Origin: Burkholderia sp. | GTDB lineage: Bacteria; Pseudomonadota; Gammaproteobacteria; Burkholderiales; Burkholderiaceae | Assembly: GCA_028292565.1 (NCBI GenBank) | Contig: JAQGMD010000377.1 | Span: forward strand, 1-5,501 | DNA: 5,501 nt | Reading direction: 5' to 3' | Shown here: positions 1 through 5,501 of the stretch, piece after piece | Layout: each line of letters begins with the position of its first letter | Numbering within the stretch: the first letter of the stretch is position 1 | The notes under the pieces: model-generated | The model's database searches: none | What the model was told of the DNA's origin: nothing | Seen by the model: the letters and a program-made list of their open reading frames with translations, nothing else | Program-made: the position numbers and the translations under genes

Positions 1-1
1 C

Positions 2-1618
2 CATGTCCGCGCCGCCGACCTGGTCGCTGAAAACGCCTATACGCTGGTGACCTCGCATGGCGAATACCCGATGCTGCTTGACTGGGTGGGCAAGCTGCCA
101 TCTACATTTATTGAGCAACGGCCCAACATCAGGCTGGCCTATGCCTGGGCGCTGATGTGGATGCGCCGCTTCCCCGAGGCGCAGGCGCAACTGGAAAGCG
201 TCGAGCGCGCAATCGCGTCGGGCATCACCGGCGATACCGCTCCCAGTGACGACCTGGCGAGACGAGCCGGGATGATGCGGTGCGTTTTCTACGGGCTGAC
301 CAACAGTGTCGAACGCGCGACCGCATCATGCATGGAATGGCTGTCCACGTGGGGACAAAGCGATGCGCGCGAGGTCGGCACCGTGCAATCGATCGTTGGC
401 TATGCTGCGTATCTGTCTCACGATTACAAACTGGCGAAACGGTCGCTCGCGGCGGCCGGAAGGGGCTTTGACCGGATCGGGTCCGAACATGGGTTCAGCT
501 GGGTCGAAACGCTGACGGCACTGACCGCGTTCGAGGAAGGCGAGGCATGGGAAGCAAGCGCTATCCTGACGAAAGCGCTCAAAGCCACAACGGAAGCGGT
601 CGGCCGCGATTCCTTCGGCGGCCGCATGCTGGCAACGATACTGGCGCAGGTCTGCTACGAACTGAACAGGCTGGACGAGGCGGAGCAACTTCTGGACAGT
701 GTGGCCTTGCCGACCAGCCAGGGACCGGCGGAAATGCTGGTAGCCGCATATCGCACCAGGGCGCGTCTGCTCTGGATGCACGGTGAACCTGAGCAGGCAG
801 ACGCGTGCCTTGCCGACGGCATTGCGATCGCCGACCGCGCCAACCTTCGCAATCCTGCGATTGAGCTGCAATCTGAGCGTGTGCATCTGCATTTGCGGAG
901 CGGCCAAACGGAACATGCTGTCCGTGCGGCTGCCGCGCTCGCACCGGACGATGCGGAACATGCTCTTCCAACCGCCCCTGCACCAGTGAAAGCGGCTGAT
1001 CTCGGCTTGCGGATACTCGAGGTGCGGCTGAAGATTGCAGTCGGCCAGCTCGACCAGGCACATCAGCTGGCAACCCGGCTGCTCACCGAATCGCGCCGCC
1101 AGGGCCGCAATCTCCGAACCATACAACTGCTGTGCCTCAAAGCCACGTTGCAGCTGGCACGCGGAAACCGCGACGAGGCTCTGCGGTCGCTCTATGAAGC
1201 GCTGGAGACGGGTGCTACGCGTGGCGCATGCCGGGTGTTTGCGGATGAAGACCATCGGGTCGCCGAGCTGCTGCGCGAAATTTCCCAGCGTCGCATCTCG
1301 TTCAGGGGTAGCGCGACCGGCGAAGCCGCTTCCGGCTACATGCGCGACCTTGTCAACGCGCTCGACAGCAAGTCCCAACAAGAACATCGCAGTCCGGGCG
1401 CGGCGGCTTCCGCACAACTGGAAATCGCCGGTCTATCGGATCGCGAATTGCAAATCCTGAAGCTTGTTATCCAGGGGCTGGGCAATCGTGAACTTGCGGC
1501 ACAGTTGTTCCTGTCCGAGGCGACTGTCAAATGGCACTTGCGGAATATCTATGCGAAGCTCAACGTCAGCAATCGCTCGAGTGCGATCGCGCGTGCGCAT
1601 GAATTGTCGATCTTGTAG
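2..1618 (+). CDS. LuxR-family MalT-like (LAL-type) transcriptional regulator, C-terminal part, 5'-truncated by window edge
   Basis: The frame is open from the first complete codon at position 2 to a TAG at 1616-1618 (538 codons), with no credible start inside. A GTG at 47 is in frame, but the residues before it (AADLVAENAYTLV) already match the family, so the gene begins upstream. Family members are usually about 850-950 residues, so the N-terminal P-loop ATPase part is missing here. Most of the visible protein is helical, TPR-like repeat (for example around MRRFPEAQAQL, ELNRLDEAEQLL, MHGEPEQADACL and ARGNRDEALRSL), which in MalT-type proteins senses ligand and mediates oligomerisation. The C-terminus (nt about 1433-1609) is a GerE/LuxR helix-turn-helix: LSDRE, then GLGNRELAAQLFLSEATVK, then KLNVSNRSSA; the recognition helix lies near 1514-1561. 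Family knowledge implies an ATP- and inducer-dependent activator acting in the cytoplasm. The inducer and target genes cannot be inferred. No receiver domain is visible. The gene converges on the histidine kinase. Confidence 0.93.
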   Translation, partial: HVRAADLVAENAYTLVTSHGEYPMLLDWVGKLPSTFIEQRPNIRLAYAWALMWMRRFPEAQAQLESVERAIASGITGDTAPSDDLARRAGMMRCVFYGLTNSVERATASCMEWLSTWGQSDAREVGTVQSIVGYAAYLSHDYKLAKRSLAAAGRGFDRIGSEHGFSWVETLTALTAFEEGEAWEASAILTKALKATTEAVGRDSFGGRMLATILAQVCYELNRLDEAEQLLDSVALPTSQGPAEMLVAAYRTRARLLWMHGEPEQADACLADGIAIADRANLRNPAIELQSERVHLHLRSGQTEHAVRAAAALAPDDAEHALPTAPAPVKAADLGLRILEVRLKIAVGQLDQAHQLATRLLTESRRQGRNLRTIQLLCLKATLQLARGNRDEALRSLYEALETGATRGACRVFADEDHRVAELLREISQRRISFRGSATGEAASGYMRDLVNALDSKSQQEHRSPGAAASAQLEIAGLSDRELQILKLVIQGLGNRELAAQLFLSEATVKWHLRNIYAKLNVSNRSSAIARAHELSIL

Positions 1619-1645
1619 CAGGACGATTCGAAATGCCAACCATCC

Positions 1646-1663
1646 GGCGCATCACGATGCGCC
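1646..1663. terminator. Perfect hairpin between convergent genes, possible bidirectional terminator
   Basis: GGCGCAT at 1646-1652 and ATGCGCC at 1657-1663 form a perfect 7-bp stem with a 4-base loop (CACG). It lies in the 48-bp gap between the stop of the LuxR regulator (1618) and the stop of the convergent kinase gene (1667), where a shared terminator is expected. Neither side has a clear run of T, so intrinsic termination would be weak. It could instead be a transcript-end stabilising hairpin. Confidence 0.45.
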
Positions 1664-1666
1664 CCA

Positions 1667-3496
1667 CTACCTCTTCGCGATCAACTCCTGTATCCGTCCA
1701 TACTCATACCGGTAAGCGAGTTGCGCAAGCGTGGTTGCCAGACCGTCGTCATACCTGCGCAAGGTCTCGATAGCCTCTTCGACGCCATCGACGTCCAGCT
1801 CCTCGAGGGCATGGTCCAATTGCTCGATCACCTCCGTCGGCAACGCACCAACCATGGCCGCATTCGCCGGCGGAACGGTGGCCGCGGCCTCAGCGCCTTC
1901 ATAGACGAACTCGACGCCCAAATACAGATGCATCATTTCCAGCAGATCCCGCTCCCGGAACGGCTTGCGCAGGACGTCGTCGCAACCGTCGGCCAGGATG
2001 GCTTCGCGCTCCAGTTCGACGCCACCCGCAGTGATCGCGATGATGACGGTGTCGTTGCCTTTCAGGGTGGAGCGGATGTGCCGTGTCGCCTCGCGTCCAT
2101 CCATGACCGGCATGCGCATGTCCATCCAGATCAGTTGCGGCTGCCACTCCTGCCATACCGCAATCGCCTCGGCGCCGTTGGATGCTTCGCGCACTTCGAA
2201 GCCGAGCGGCGTCAGCACACGGGTCAGCAGCTGGCGGTTTTCCGCGATGTCGTCGGCGACCAGGATCCGGTAGGCCGGCTGACCGGGTGCGAGCGCGATG
2301 ATGCGCGAACCGCGGGTGATGCGCGGCGCCATCGCTGCCGCCTCGCCGACGCGCACCGCAATCTCGAATGAAACGGTAGTGCCTTCACCGAGCCAGCTTG
2401 AGAACCTCAATTCGCCACCCATCAGCTGCACGAAGCTCCAACTGATGGCCAATCCCAAACCCGTTCCGATCCTGGCCACCCGTCCGGCCTGTCCCTGCAC
2501 GAATGCACAGCCGAGTTTGCGTAGCTCGTCGTCCGCAATGCCGGGACCGGTATCGATAACAGCAAAGCCGAGTGCGCAGGTCTGTCCATGCTCGCTCGTC
2601 GATGCGCTGACATTCAGCGCAACACACCCTTCGCTGCTGAACTTGACCGCATTGTCCAGCAGGTTGATCAGCACCTGGCGCAATTTGATCGCATCGGCGC
2701 GTATATACCGGGGCACATCGGCAGCGCTGTCGATCTCCAGCCGCAAGCCTTTCTTCCGCGCGGCGGAACCGAATGCCTGCTCCAGTTCATCGAGCAGCGC
2801 ATACAGGTCGCAGTCGACCTCATTTAAGGTTGCACGACCGGCCTGGATCCTGGATAGGTCCAATATCTGGTTGATCAGCGATTGCAGGTGCTGGCCGCTG
2901 TTGTGCACGATGCCCAGGTCTTGCCGGGTTTCTTCCGGCAACCCTGTGTCACGCTCCAGCAGCTGGGTGAATCCGAGTATCACATTGAGCGGTGAACGCA
3001 GTTCATGACTCATGTTGGCAAGGAAGGCGCGTTTCGCGTTGTCGGCCTCTGCCTCGGCCGCGGCGAGTGCCCTGCTGTGGGCCATCTCGATCCTGGCCAC
3101 CACGGCGCGCTTGCGTATATAGAAAGCAAGGCTCGCCATCAACACACCGACTAATGCCAGGGCCAGAAACGCCGCCAGCGAACGGAGCTGGGCACGCTGC
3201 TTGCGCTCCAGCAGCAAAGCGCTCTCCGCATTCTTCAGCCGGGTGTCGAAGTGTTCCCTCAGTTCGTCAAACTGGCTGCCCTGGACCAGCTCCGTCGATT
3301 GGGTTGCGGGCGCGCTCCGGTCCAAAACGGCCGCCTGGGCGCCATTGAGCGTCGCATGGCGCGAGTCTGCCTCCGCTTCCGCGTTGAGTGTCGGCGGCTT
3401 TCGATTGAAGGTGCCCTCGAACCTCGGCCAATCCTCTCCGGCAGCCAGCGAGGCACGAGCCAGCAATGCAAGACTGAATAGTAATTTAAAAAACAT
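1667..3496 (-). CDS. Membrane-bound hybrid sensor histidine kinase (HisKA-HATPase-REC)
   Basis: This complete 609-residue protein is an inner-membrane two-component kinase that should autophosphorylate and pass phosphate to its own receiver. Residues 1-20 look like a Sec signal peptide (hydrophobic LLFSLALLARASLAA). Residues 21-105 are a short presumed periplasmic segment ending in a charged, coiled-coil-like helix. Residues about 107-127 form one membrane helix, and a second helical linker runs to about 155. HisKA carries H164 in MSHELRSPL. HATPase motifs are N278-N282 (NLLDN), DTGPGI at 315-320 and GTGLGLAI at 344-351. The receiver (about 410-525) has D415/D416, phospho-acceptor D459 (MDMRMP), T489 and K511, all the canonical residues. 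Residues 550-609 are a helical tail without a canonical HPt motif. ATG at 3496 is chosen because it gives the signal peptide and has GGAAG four bases upstream. TAG lies at 1667-1669. The stimulus is unknown, and no partner regulator is visible nearby. Confidence 0.95.
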   Translation of the reverse strand: MFFKLLFSLALLARASLAAGEDWPRFEGTFNRKPPTLNAEAEADSRHATLNGAQAAVLDRSAPATQSTELVQGSQFDELREHFDTRLKNAESALLLERKQRAQLRSLAAFLALALVGVLMASLAFYIRKRAVVARIEMAHSRALAAAEAEADNAKRAFLANMSHELRSPLNVILGFTQLLERDTGLPEETRQDLGIVHNSGQHLQSLINQILDLSRIQAGRATLNEVDCDLYALLDELEQAFGSAARKKGLRLEIDSAADVPRYIRADAIKLRQVLINLLDNAVKFSSEGCVALNVSASTSEHGQTCALGFAVIDTGPGIADDELRKLGCAFVQGQAGRVARIGTGLGLAISWSFVQLMGGELRFSSWLGEGTTVSFEIAVRVGEAAAMAPRITRGSRIIALAPGQPAYRILVADDIAENRQLLTRVLTPLGFEVREASNGAEAIAVWQEWQPQLIWMDMRMPVMDGREATRHIRSTLKGNDTVIIAITAGGVELEREAILADGCDDVLRKPFRERDLLEMMHLYLGVEFVYEGAEAAATVPPANAAMVGALPTEVIEQLDHALEELDVDGVEEAIETLRRYDDGLATTLAQLAYRYEYGRIQELIAKR

Positions 3497-3497
3497 T

Positions 3498-3518
3498 TCA
3501 CTTCCGAACGCGCGACAT
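3498..3518 (-). CDS. Candidate six-codon leader ORF (MSRVRK) upstream of the kinase
   Basis: ATG at 3518-3516 opens six codons (MSRVRK) ending in TGA at 3500-3498. Only one base separates this stop from the kinase ATG at 3496. An AAAGGAG motif at 3533-3527, eight bases before the ATG, is close to ideal and stronger than the kinase's own site. The arrangement looks like a translationally coupled leader. Two of the six residues are arginine and one is lysine. Because the frame is so short, chance cannot be excluded. No family is recognised. Confidence 0.3.
   Translation of the reverse strand: MSRVRK
3501..3505 (-). promoter_or_regulatory. Shine-Dalgarno of the histidine kinase gene
   Basis: GGAAG on the minus strand lies four bases before ATG 3496. 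The spacing is short, and the site falls inside a six-codon reading frame (3498-3518) that has a better Shine-Dalgarno. Translation of the kinase may therefore depend partly on ribosomes arriving from that frame. Confidence 0.5.
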
Positions 3519-3526
3519 GGCGTTTG

Positions 3527-3533
3527 CTCCTTT
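3527..3533 (-). promoter_or_regulatory. Strong Shine-Dalgarno AAAGGAG before the leader ORF
   Basis: AAAGGAG on the minus strand, eight bases from ATG 3518, is the best ribosome-binding motif near the kinase gene. It lies 30 bases from the kinase start, too far to serve that start directly. It therefore supports translation beginning at the six-codon frame. Confidence 0.45.
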
Positions 3534-3667
3534 CCGTAGGAAGAGGCGAATCACCTGACCTGTGGTTCAGCCGGATGGCATCGGCGCAGGTCTGGTCGAA
3601 GCGACGGTGGAAGTGCGTGATGAAAATGACAATAGGCGGGGCCGGATACGCGTGGAGGCTGGAGGTC

Positions 3668-3691
3668 TTACCGGTTCGGGCTATCGGTCAT
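3668..3691 (-). CDS. Candidate seven-codon mini ORF (MTDSPNR) in the kinase leader
   Basis: ATG at 3691-3689 is preceded by AGGAG at 3702-3698 with a six-base gap, a textbook ribosome site. The frame encodes MTDSPNR and stops at TAA 3670-3668. It lies about 170 bases before the kinase start, on the same strand. After the TAA the same frame stays open for about 38 more codons, so it could also be the start of a decayed gene, although that extension resembles no family I know. It could equally be chance. Confidence 0.2.
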   Translation of the reverse strand: MTDSPNR

Positions 3692-3772
3692 GTTCCTCTC
3701 CTGACTACCCGCGCACCATGCCGGCGATCGCGTCGCCATGTGCGGAGCAGTCGTCAGCGCATCGCCATCGTT

Positions 3773-3802
3773 TTAATACAGCGTGAGTGGCTCTCACTGC
3801 AA
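3773..3802 (-). promoter_or_regulatory. Weak sigma-70-like promoter candidate for the kinase gene
   Basis: On the minus strand TTGCAG (3802-3797) and TATTAA (3778-3773) are separated by 18 bases. Both boxes match consensus only partly (about 3 of 6 and 4 of 6). The position just after the terminator-like hairpin of the upstream gene makes it a sensible place for a kinase promoter. It would give a leader of about 270 bases. Confidence 0.22.
3783..3797. repeat. Small inverted repeat GTGAG-N5-CTCAC, possible operator or hairpin
   Basis: GTGAG at 3783-3787 and CTCAC at 3793-3797 are a perfect 5-bp inverted repeat around TGGCT. The repeat fills most of the spacer of the weak promoter candidate, as an operator would. 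It could also be a second stem in the transcript end of the GGDEF-EAL gene. Five-base arms are short enough to arise by chance. Confidence 0.3.
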
Positions 3803-3824
3803 CAAAATACAGGCTATTGCCCGT
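3801..3824 (-). terminator. Probable intrinsic terminator of the GGDEF-EAL gene
   Basis: On the minus strand ACGGGC (3824-3819), loop AATA and GCCTGT (3814-3809) form a six-pair stem with one G-T pair, followed directly by the T-rich tract ATTTTGTT (3808-3801). It lies 38 bases past the stop codon of the GGDEF-EAL gene. The short stem suggests partial termination, so some readthrough into the kinase gene remains possible. Confidence 0.5.
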
Positions 3825-3861
3825 GTCTTACACTCTCCTTACAGAAGTCTCATCTTTCAAT

Positions 3862-5501
3862 TCAATGCCTCTCTATCGATTCCTGAAACTGGACTCCCGA
3901 CCCGCCACGCCCGAAGACGACATCCACCGGCATTGCGATCAGGTCGCCGACCGTATAAGGTTTTTCGTGCAACAGCCGGTTAAAGTCGCTCGCGGGTACC
4001 GGTTCGCTGTAGTAATAGCCTTGTACCGTGATGCAGCCATGCTCCTTCAGGAAAGCGGCCTGGCTCCGGCTTTCCACGCCTTCGGCAATCACCTTCAGGC
4101 GCAGGCTTTGCGCCATCGCGATGATCGCCGTCACGATCGCCGTCTGGTTCTCGTCGTGGTCGATGCCGTTCACGAAGGAGCGGTCGATCTTCAGCGCATC
4201 AATCGGAAATCGCTGCAAATAAGACAGGCTGGAATAACCTGTCCCGAAGTCGTCCAGCGACAACTGCACTCCGGTCGCGCTTAATTGCTTGAGCAACGAG
4301 ACGTTCTCCTCGTTGTTTTGTACGAGCAGGCTTTCGGTAATCTCCAGTTCAAGCGCGTCGGGCGGCAGCCCGACCTCGTTCAACACCTGCATCACCGTCT
4401 CATGGAAACGCGGCTGGAAGAACTGCCGCGCCGAAAAATTGACTGCGATGCGCATGTCGGGCCGGCCATTGGCCCGCCAGCGCATGAGCTCGCTACACGC
4501 CTCCCGCAACACCCACAAGCCGATCGGAACGATCAGGCCGGATTCTTCCGCCACCGTGATGAAGTCGCCGCAGGAGGTCGCTCGCATCCCCGGCCGGCGC
4601 CAACGCAATAATGCTTCGGCTGCAAAGATTTCGCCGCTTTCGATATTCACCTGCGGCTGGTAATACAGTTCGAATTCCTGTTCGACGAGCGCCTTGCGCA
4701 GGTTTGTTTCCATCTCCAGGCGCTGCTGCGCTGCTTCATTCAGCGCCCCGGTGAAGAACTGGTAATTGCCCCGTCCTTTGGCTTTGGCGTGATACATCGC
4801 CGTATCGGCGGCGCGCAGCAGGGATTCGGTGTTTGCGCCGTCGCTCGGGTACATGCTGATGCCGATGCTGCCGCTGATATGCAGCTGCTGGCCATTGATA
4901 TTGAAGTCGTTGTCCAGCGCATCCAGCACTTTGCGCGCCACTTGCGCAGCCGACTGGCTATCGGCCAGCCCCGGCAGGATGAGGACAAATTCGTCGCCGC
5001 CCAGCCGCGCGATGCTGTCGCCTTTGCGCAGGCAATCCTGCAAACGCGCAGCCACTGCACGTAGCAGTTTGTCACCGGTCTGGTGGCTGAGAGAATCGTT
5101 GATGTGCTTGAACCCGTCGAGATCGAGAAACAGCATGGCCACCAACGCATGCATACGCTGCGCCTGGGCGATGCTTTGATCGACCCGGTCTTCCATCAGC
5201 ACCCGGTTCGGCAAGCCGGTCAATGCATCATGATGGGCGAGGTAGTGTATGCGTTCTTCCGCGCGCTTGCGCTCCGTGATGTCCTCGCACACGATCAGCA
5301 ATACCATCGAGCCGTCCGGCTCATACACGGCGCGCGCGGTTTCCTTGACCCAGATCGCGTGACCGTCCTTGCGTATCTTGCGCAGCTCCCAGTGAAACAC
5401 CTGTTCCGGATTGGCGGCGCATTGCTTCATATGCGCCGCAGCCACCGGCTGGTCAGCGGCATGAAACAGGTTGAGCACCGACTGGCCCACCAGTTCCTCG
5501 G
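3862..5501 (-). CDS. PAS-GGDEF-EAL cyclic-di-GMP turnover protein, N-terminus outside the window
   Basis: The frame is open from the right edge to TGA at 3864-3862. The GTG at 5490 is in frame but sits inside the PAS domain (EELVGQSV), so the true start lies beyond the window. Counting from 5490, residues 1-75 are the end of a PAS/PAC sensor (KIRKDGHAIWVKETA, then EDITERKRAEE). GGDEF spans about 80-248, with GGDEF at 164-168 and an inhibitory RxxD site (RKGD, 155-158) five residues before it. EAL spans about 255-505 with EALLRW at 292-297, N351, E383, D413/D414 (DDFGTGYS), K434, E470 and Q490. All catalytic positions I can check are intact in both domains. Family knowledge says it makes and/or degrades c-di-GMP in the cytoplasm; which activity dominates cannot be read from sequence. 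No membrane segment is seen in the visible part. A 30-residue tail without recognised motif follows EAL. Confidence 0.95.
   Translation of the reverse strand, partial: EELVGQSVLNLFHAADQPVAAAHMKQCAANPEQVFHWELRKIRKDGHAIWVKETARAVYEPDGSMVLLIVCEDITERKRAEERIHYLAHHDALTGLPNRVLMEDRVDQSIAQAQRMHALVAMLFLDLDGFKHINDSLSHQTGDKLLRAVAARLQDCLRKGDSIARLGGDEFVLILPGLADSQSAAQVARKVLDALDNDFNINGQQLHISGSIGISMYPSDGANTESLLRAADTAMYHAKAKGRGNYQFFTGALNEAAQQRLEMETNLRKALVEQEFELYYQPQVNIESGEIFAAEALLRWRRPGMRATSCGDFITVAEESGLIVPIGLWVLREACSELMRWRANGRPDMRIAVNFSARQFFQPRFHETVMQVLNEVGLPPDALELEITESLLVQNNEENVSLLKQLSATGVQLSLDDFGTGYSSLSYLQRFPIDALKIDRSFVNGIDHDENQTAIVTAIIAMAQSLRLKVIAEGVESRSQAAFLKEHGCITVQGYYYSEPVPASDFNRLLHEKPYTVGDLIAMPVDVVFGRGGSGVQFQESIERH

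Larger units (their letters stand above)
3497..3861. other. 365-bp intergenic region between kinase and GGDEF-EAL genes
   Basis: No convincing protein gene of normal size is seen on either strand. Both flanking genes read leftward, so this is the 3' flank of the GGDEF-EAL gene followed by the promoter and leader of the kinase gene. The side near 3765-3861 is visibly richer in A/T and holds two small hairpins; the side near 3497-3760 is G/C-rich. A plus-strand frame of 74 codons starting at GTG 3562 has no clear ribosome site and no recognisable domain. Confidence 0.7.

Noticed and set aside
326..1417. A 363-codon open frame on the minus strand, opposite the LuxR regulator gene
   Set aside because: It is the antisense shadow of a clearly coding frame in G/C-rich DNA; its product is rich in Arg, Cys and Gln and has no recognisable domain.
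47..1618. GTG at 47 as the start of the LuxR-family gene
   Set aside because: The frame is open to the window edge, the residues before 47 fit the family, and the ATPase part expected of this family is missing.
1721..2371. A 216-codon plus-strand frame opposite the kinase receiver and HATPase domains
   Set aside because: The opposite strand carries all kinase and receiver motifs; this frame shows only scattered Asp, Arg and His and no ribosome site or family.
3717..3740. GGCGA-N5-TCGCC hairpin flanked by CATG on both sides
   Set aside because: The arms are short, there is no T tract, and it contains the GCGATCGC palindrome; nothing ties it to a function.
3562..3786. A 74-codon plus-strand frame in the intergenic region whose first half (VEATVEVRDENDN) looks somewhat protein-like
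   Set aside because: It starts at GTG without a clear Shine-Dalgarno, its second half looks non-coding, and no family is recognised; a decayed fragment remains possible.
3787..4284. A 165-codon plus-strand frame running from the intergenic region across the end of the GGDEF-EAL gene
   Set aside because: Most of it is antisense to the conserved EAL domain, and it has no motif of its own.

Overview
The window reads as a signalling and regulation region of a moderately GC-rich Gram-negative bacterium. Gene content (a MalT/LAL-type LuxR regulator, a membrane hybrid histidine kinase, a PAS-GGDEF-EAL protein) and codon use fit a proteobacterium. A betaproteobacterium of the Burkholderiales seems most likely, but this is an impression from protein style and not a demonstrated placement. 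No RNA gene, insertion sequence, CRISPR array, phage gene or plasmid function was seen.

Layout. Positions 2-1618 (+) hold the C-terminal part of a large LuxR-family, ATP-dependent (MalT-like) transcription regulator; its ATPase part lies left of the window. After a 48-bp gap containing a perfect 7-bp hairpin, a convergent complete gene at 1667-3496 (-) encodes a 609-residue hybrid histidine kinase: signal peptide, short periplasmic/coiled-coil segment, one membrane helix, HisKA, HATPase and receiver domains, and a helical tail. A 365-bp non-coding stretch (3497-3861) follows. It carries a probable terminator for the next gene, a weak promoter candidate overlapping a small palindrome, and two tiny reading frames with good Shine-Dalgarno sequences; the second ends one base before the kinase start. 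Positions 3862-5501 (-) hold a PAS-GGDEF-EAL cyclic-di-GMP protein whose N-terminus lies right of the window.

How they may work together. The kinase and the c-di-GMP enzyme point the same way but are separated by 365 bp with a terminator-like hairpin, so they are probably separate transcripts rather than a tight operon. The kinase has its own receiver, but neither a canonical HPt domain nor a DNA-binding response regulator is visible, so its output partner is unknown. The LuxR protein has no receiver domain in the visible part and is probably controlled by a ligand and ATP rather than by phosphorylation. I see no strong sign of a wholly new system. The most unusual part is the kinase leader with its two mini reading frames.
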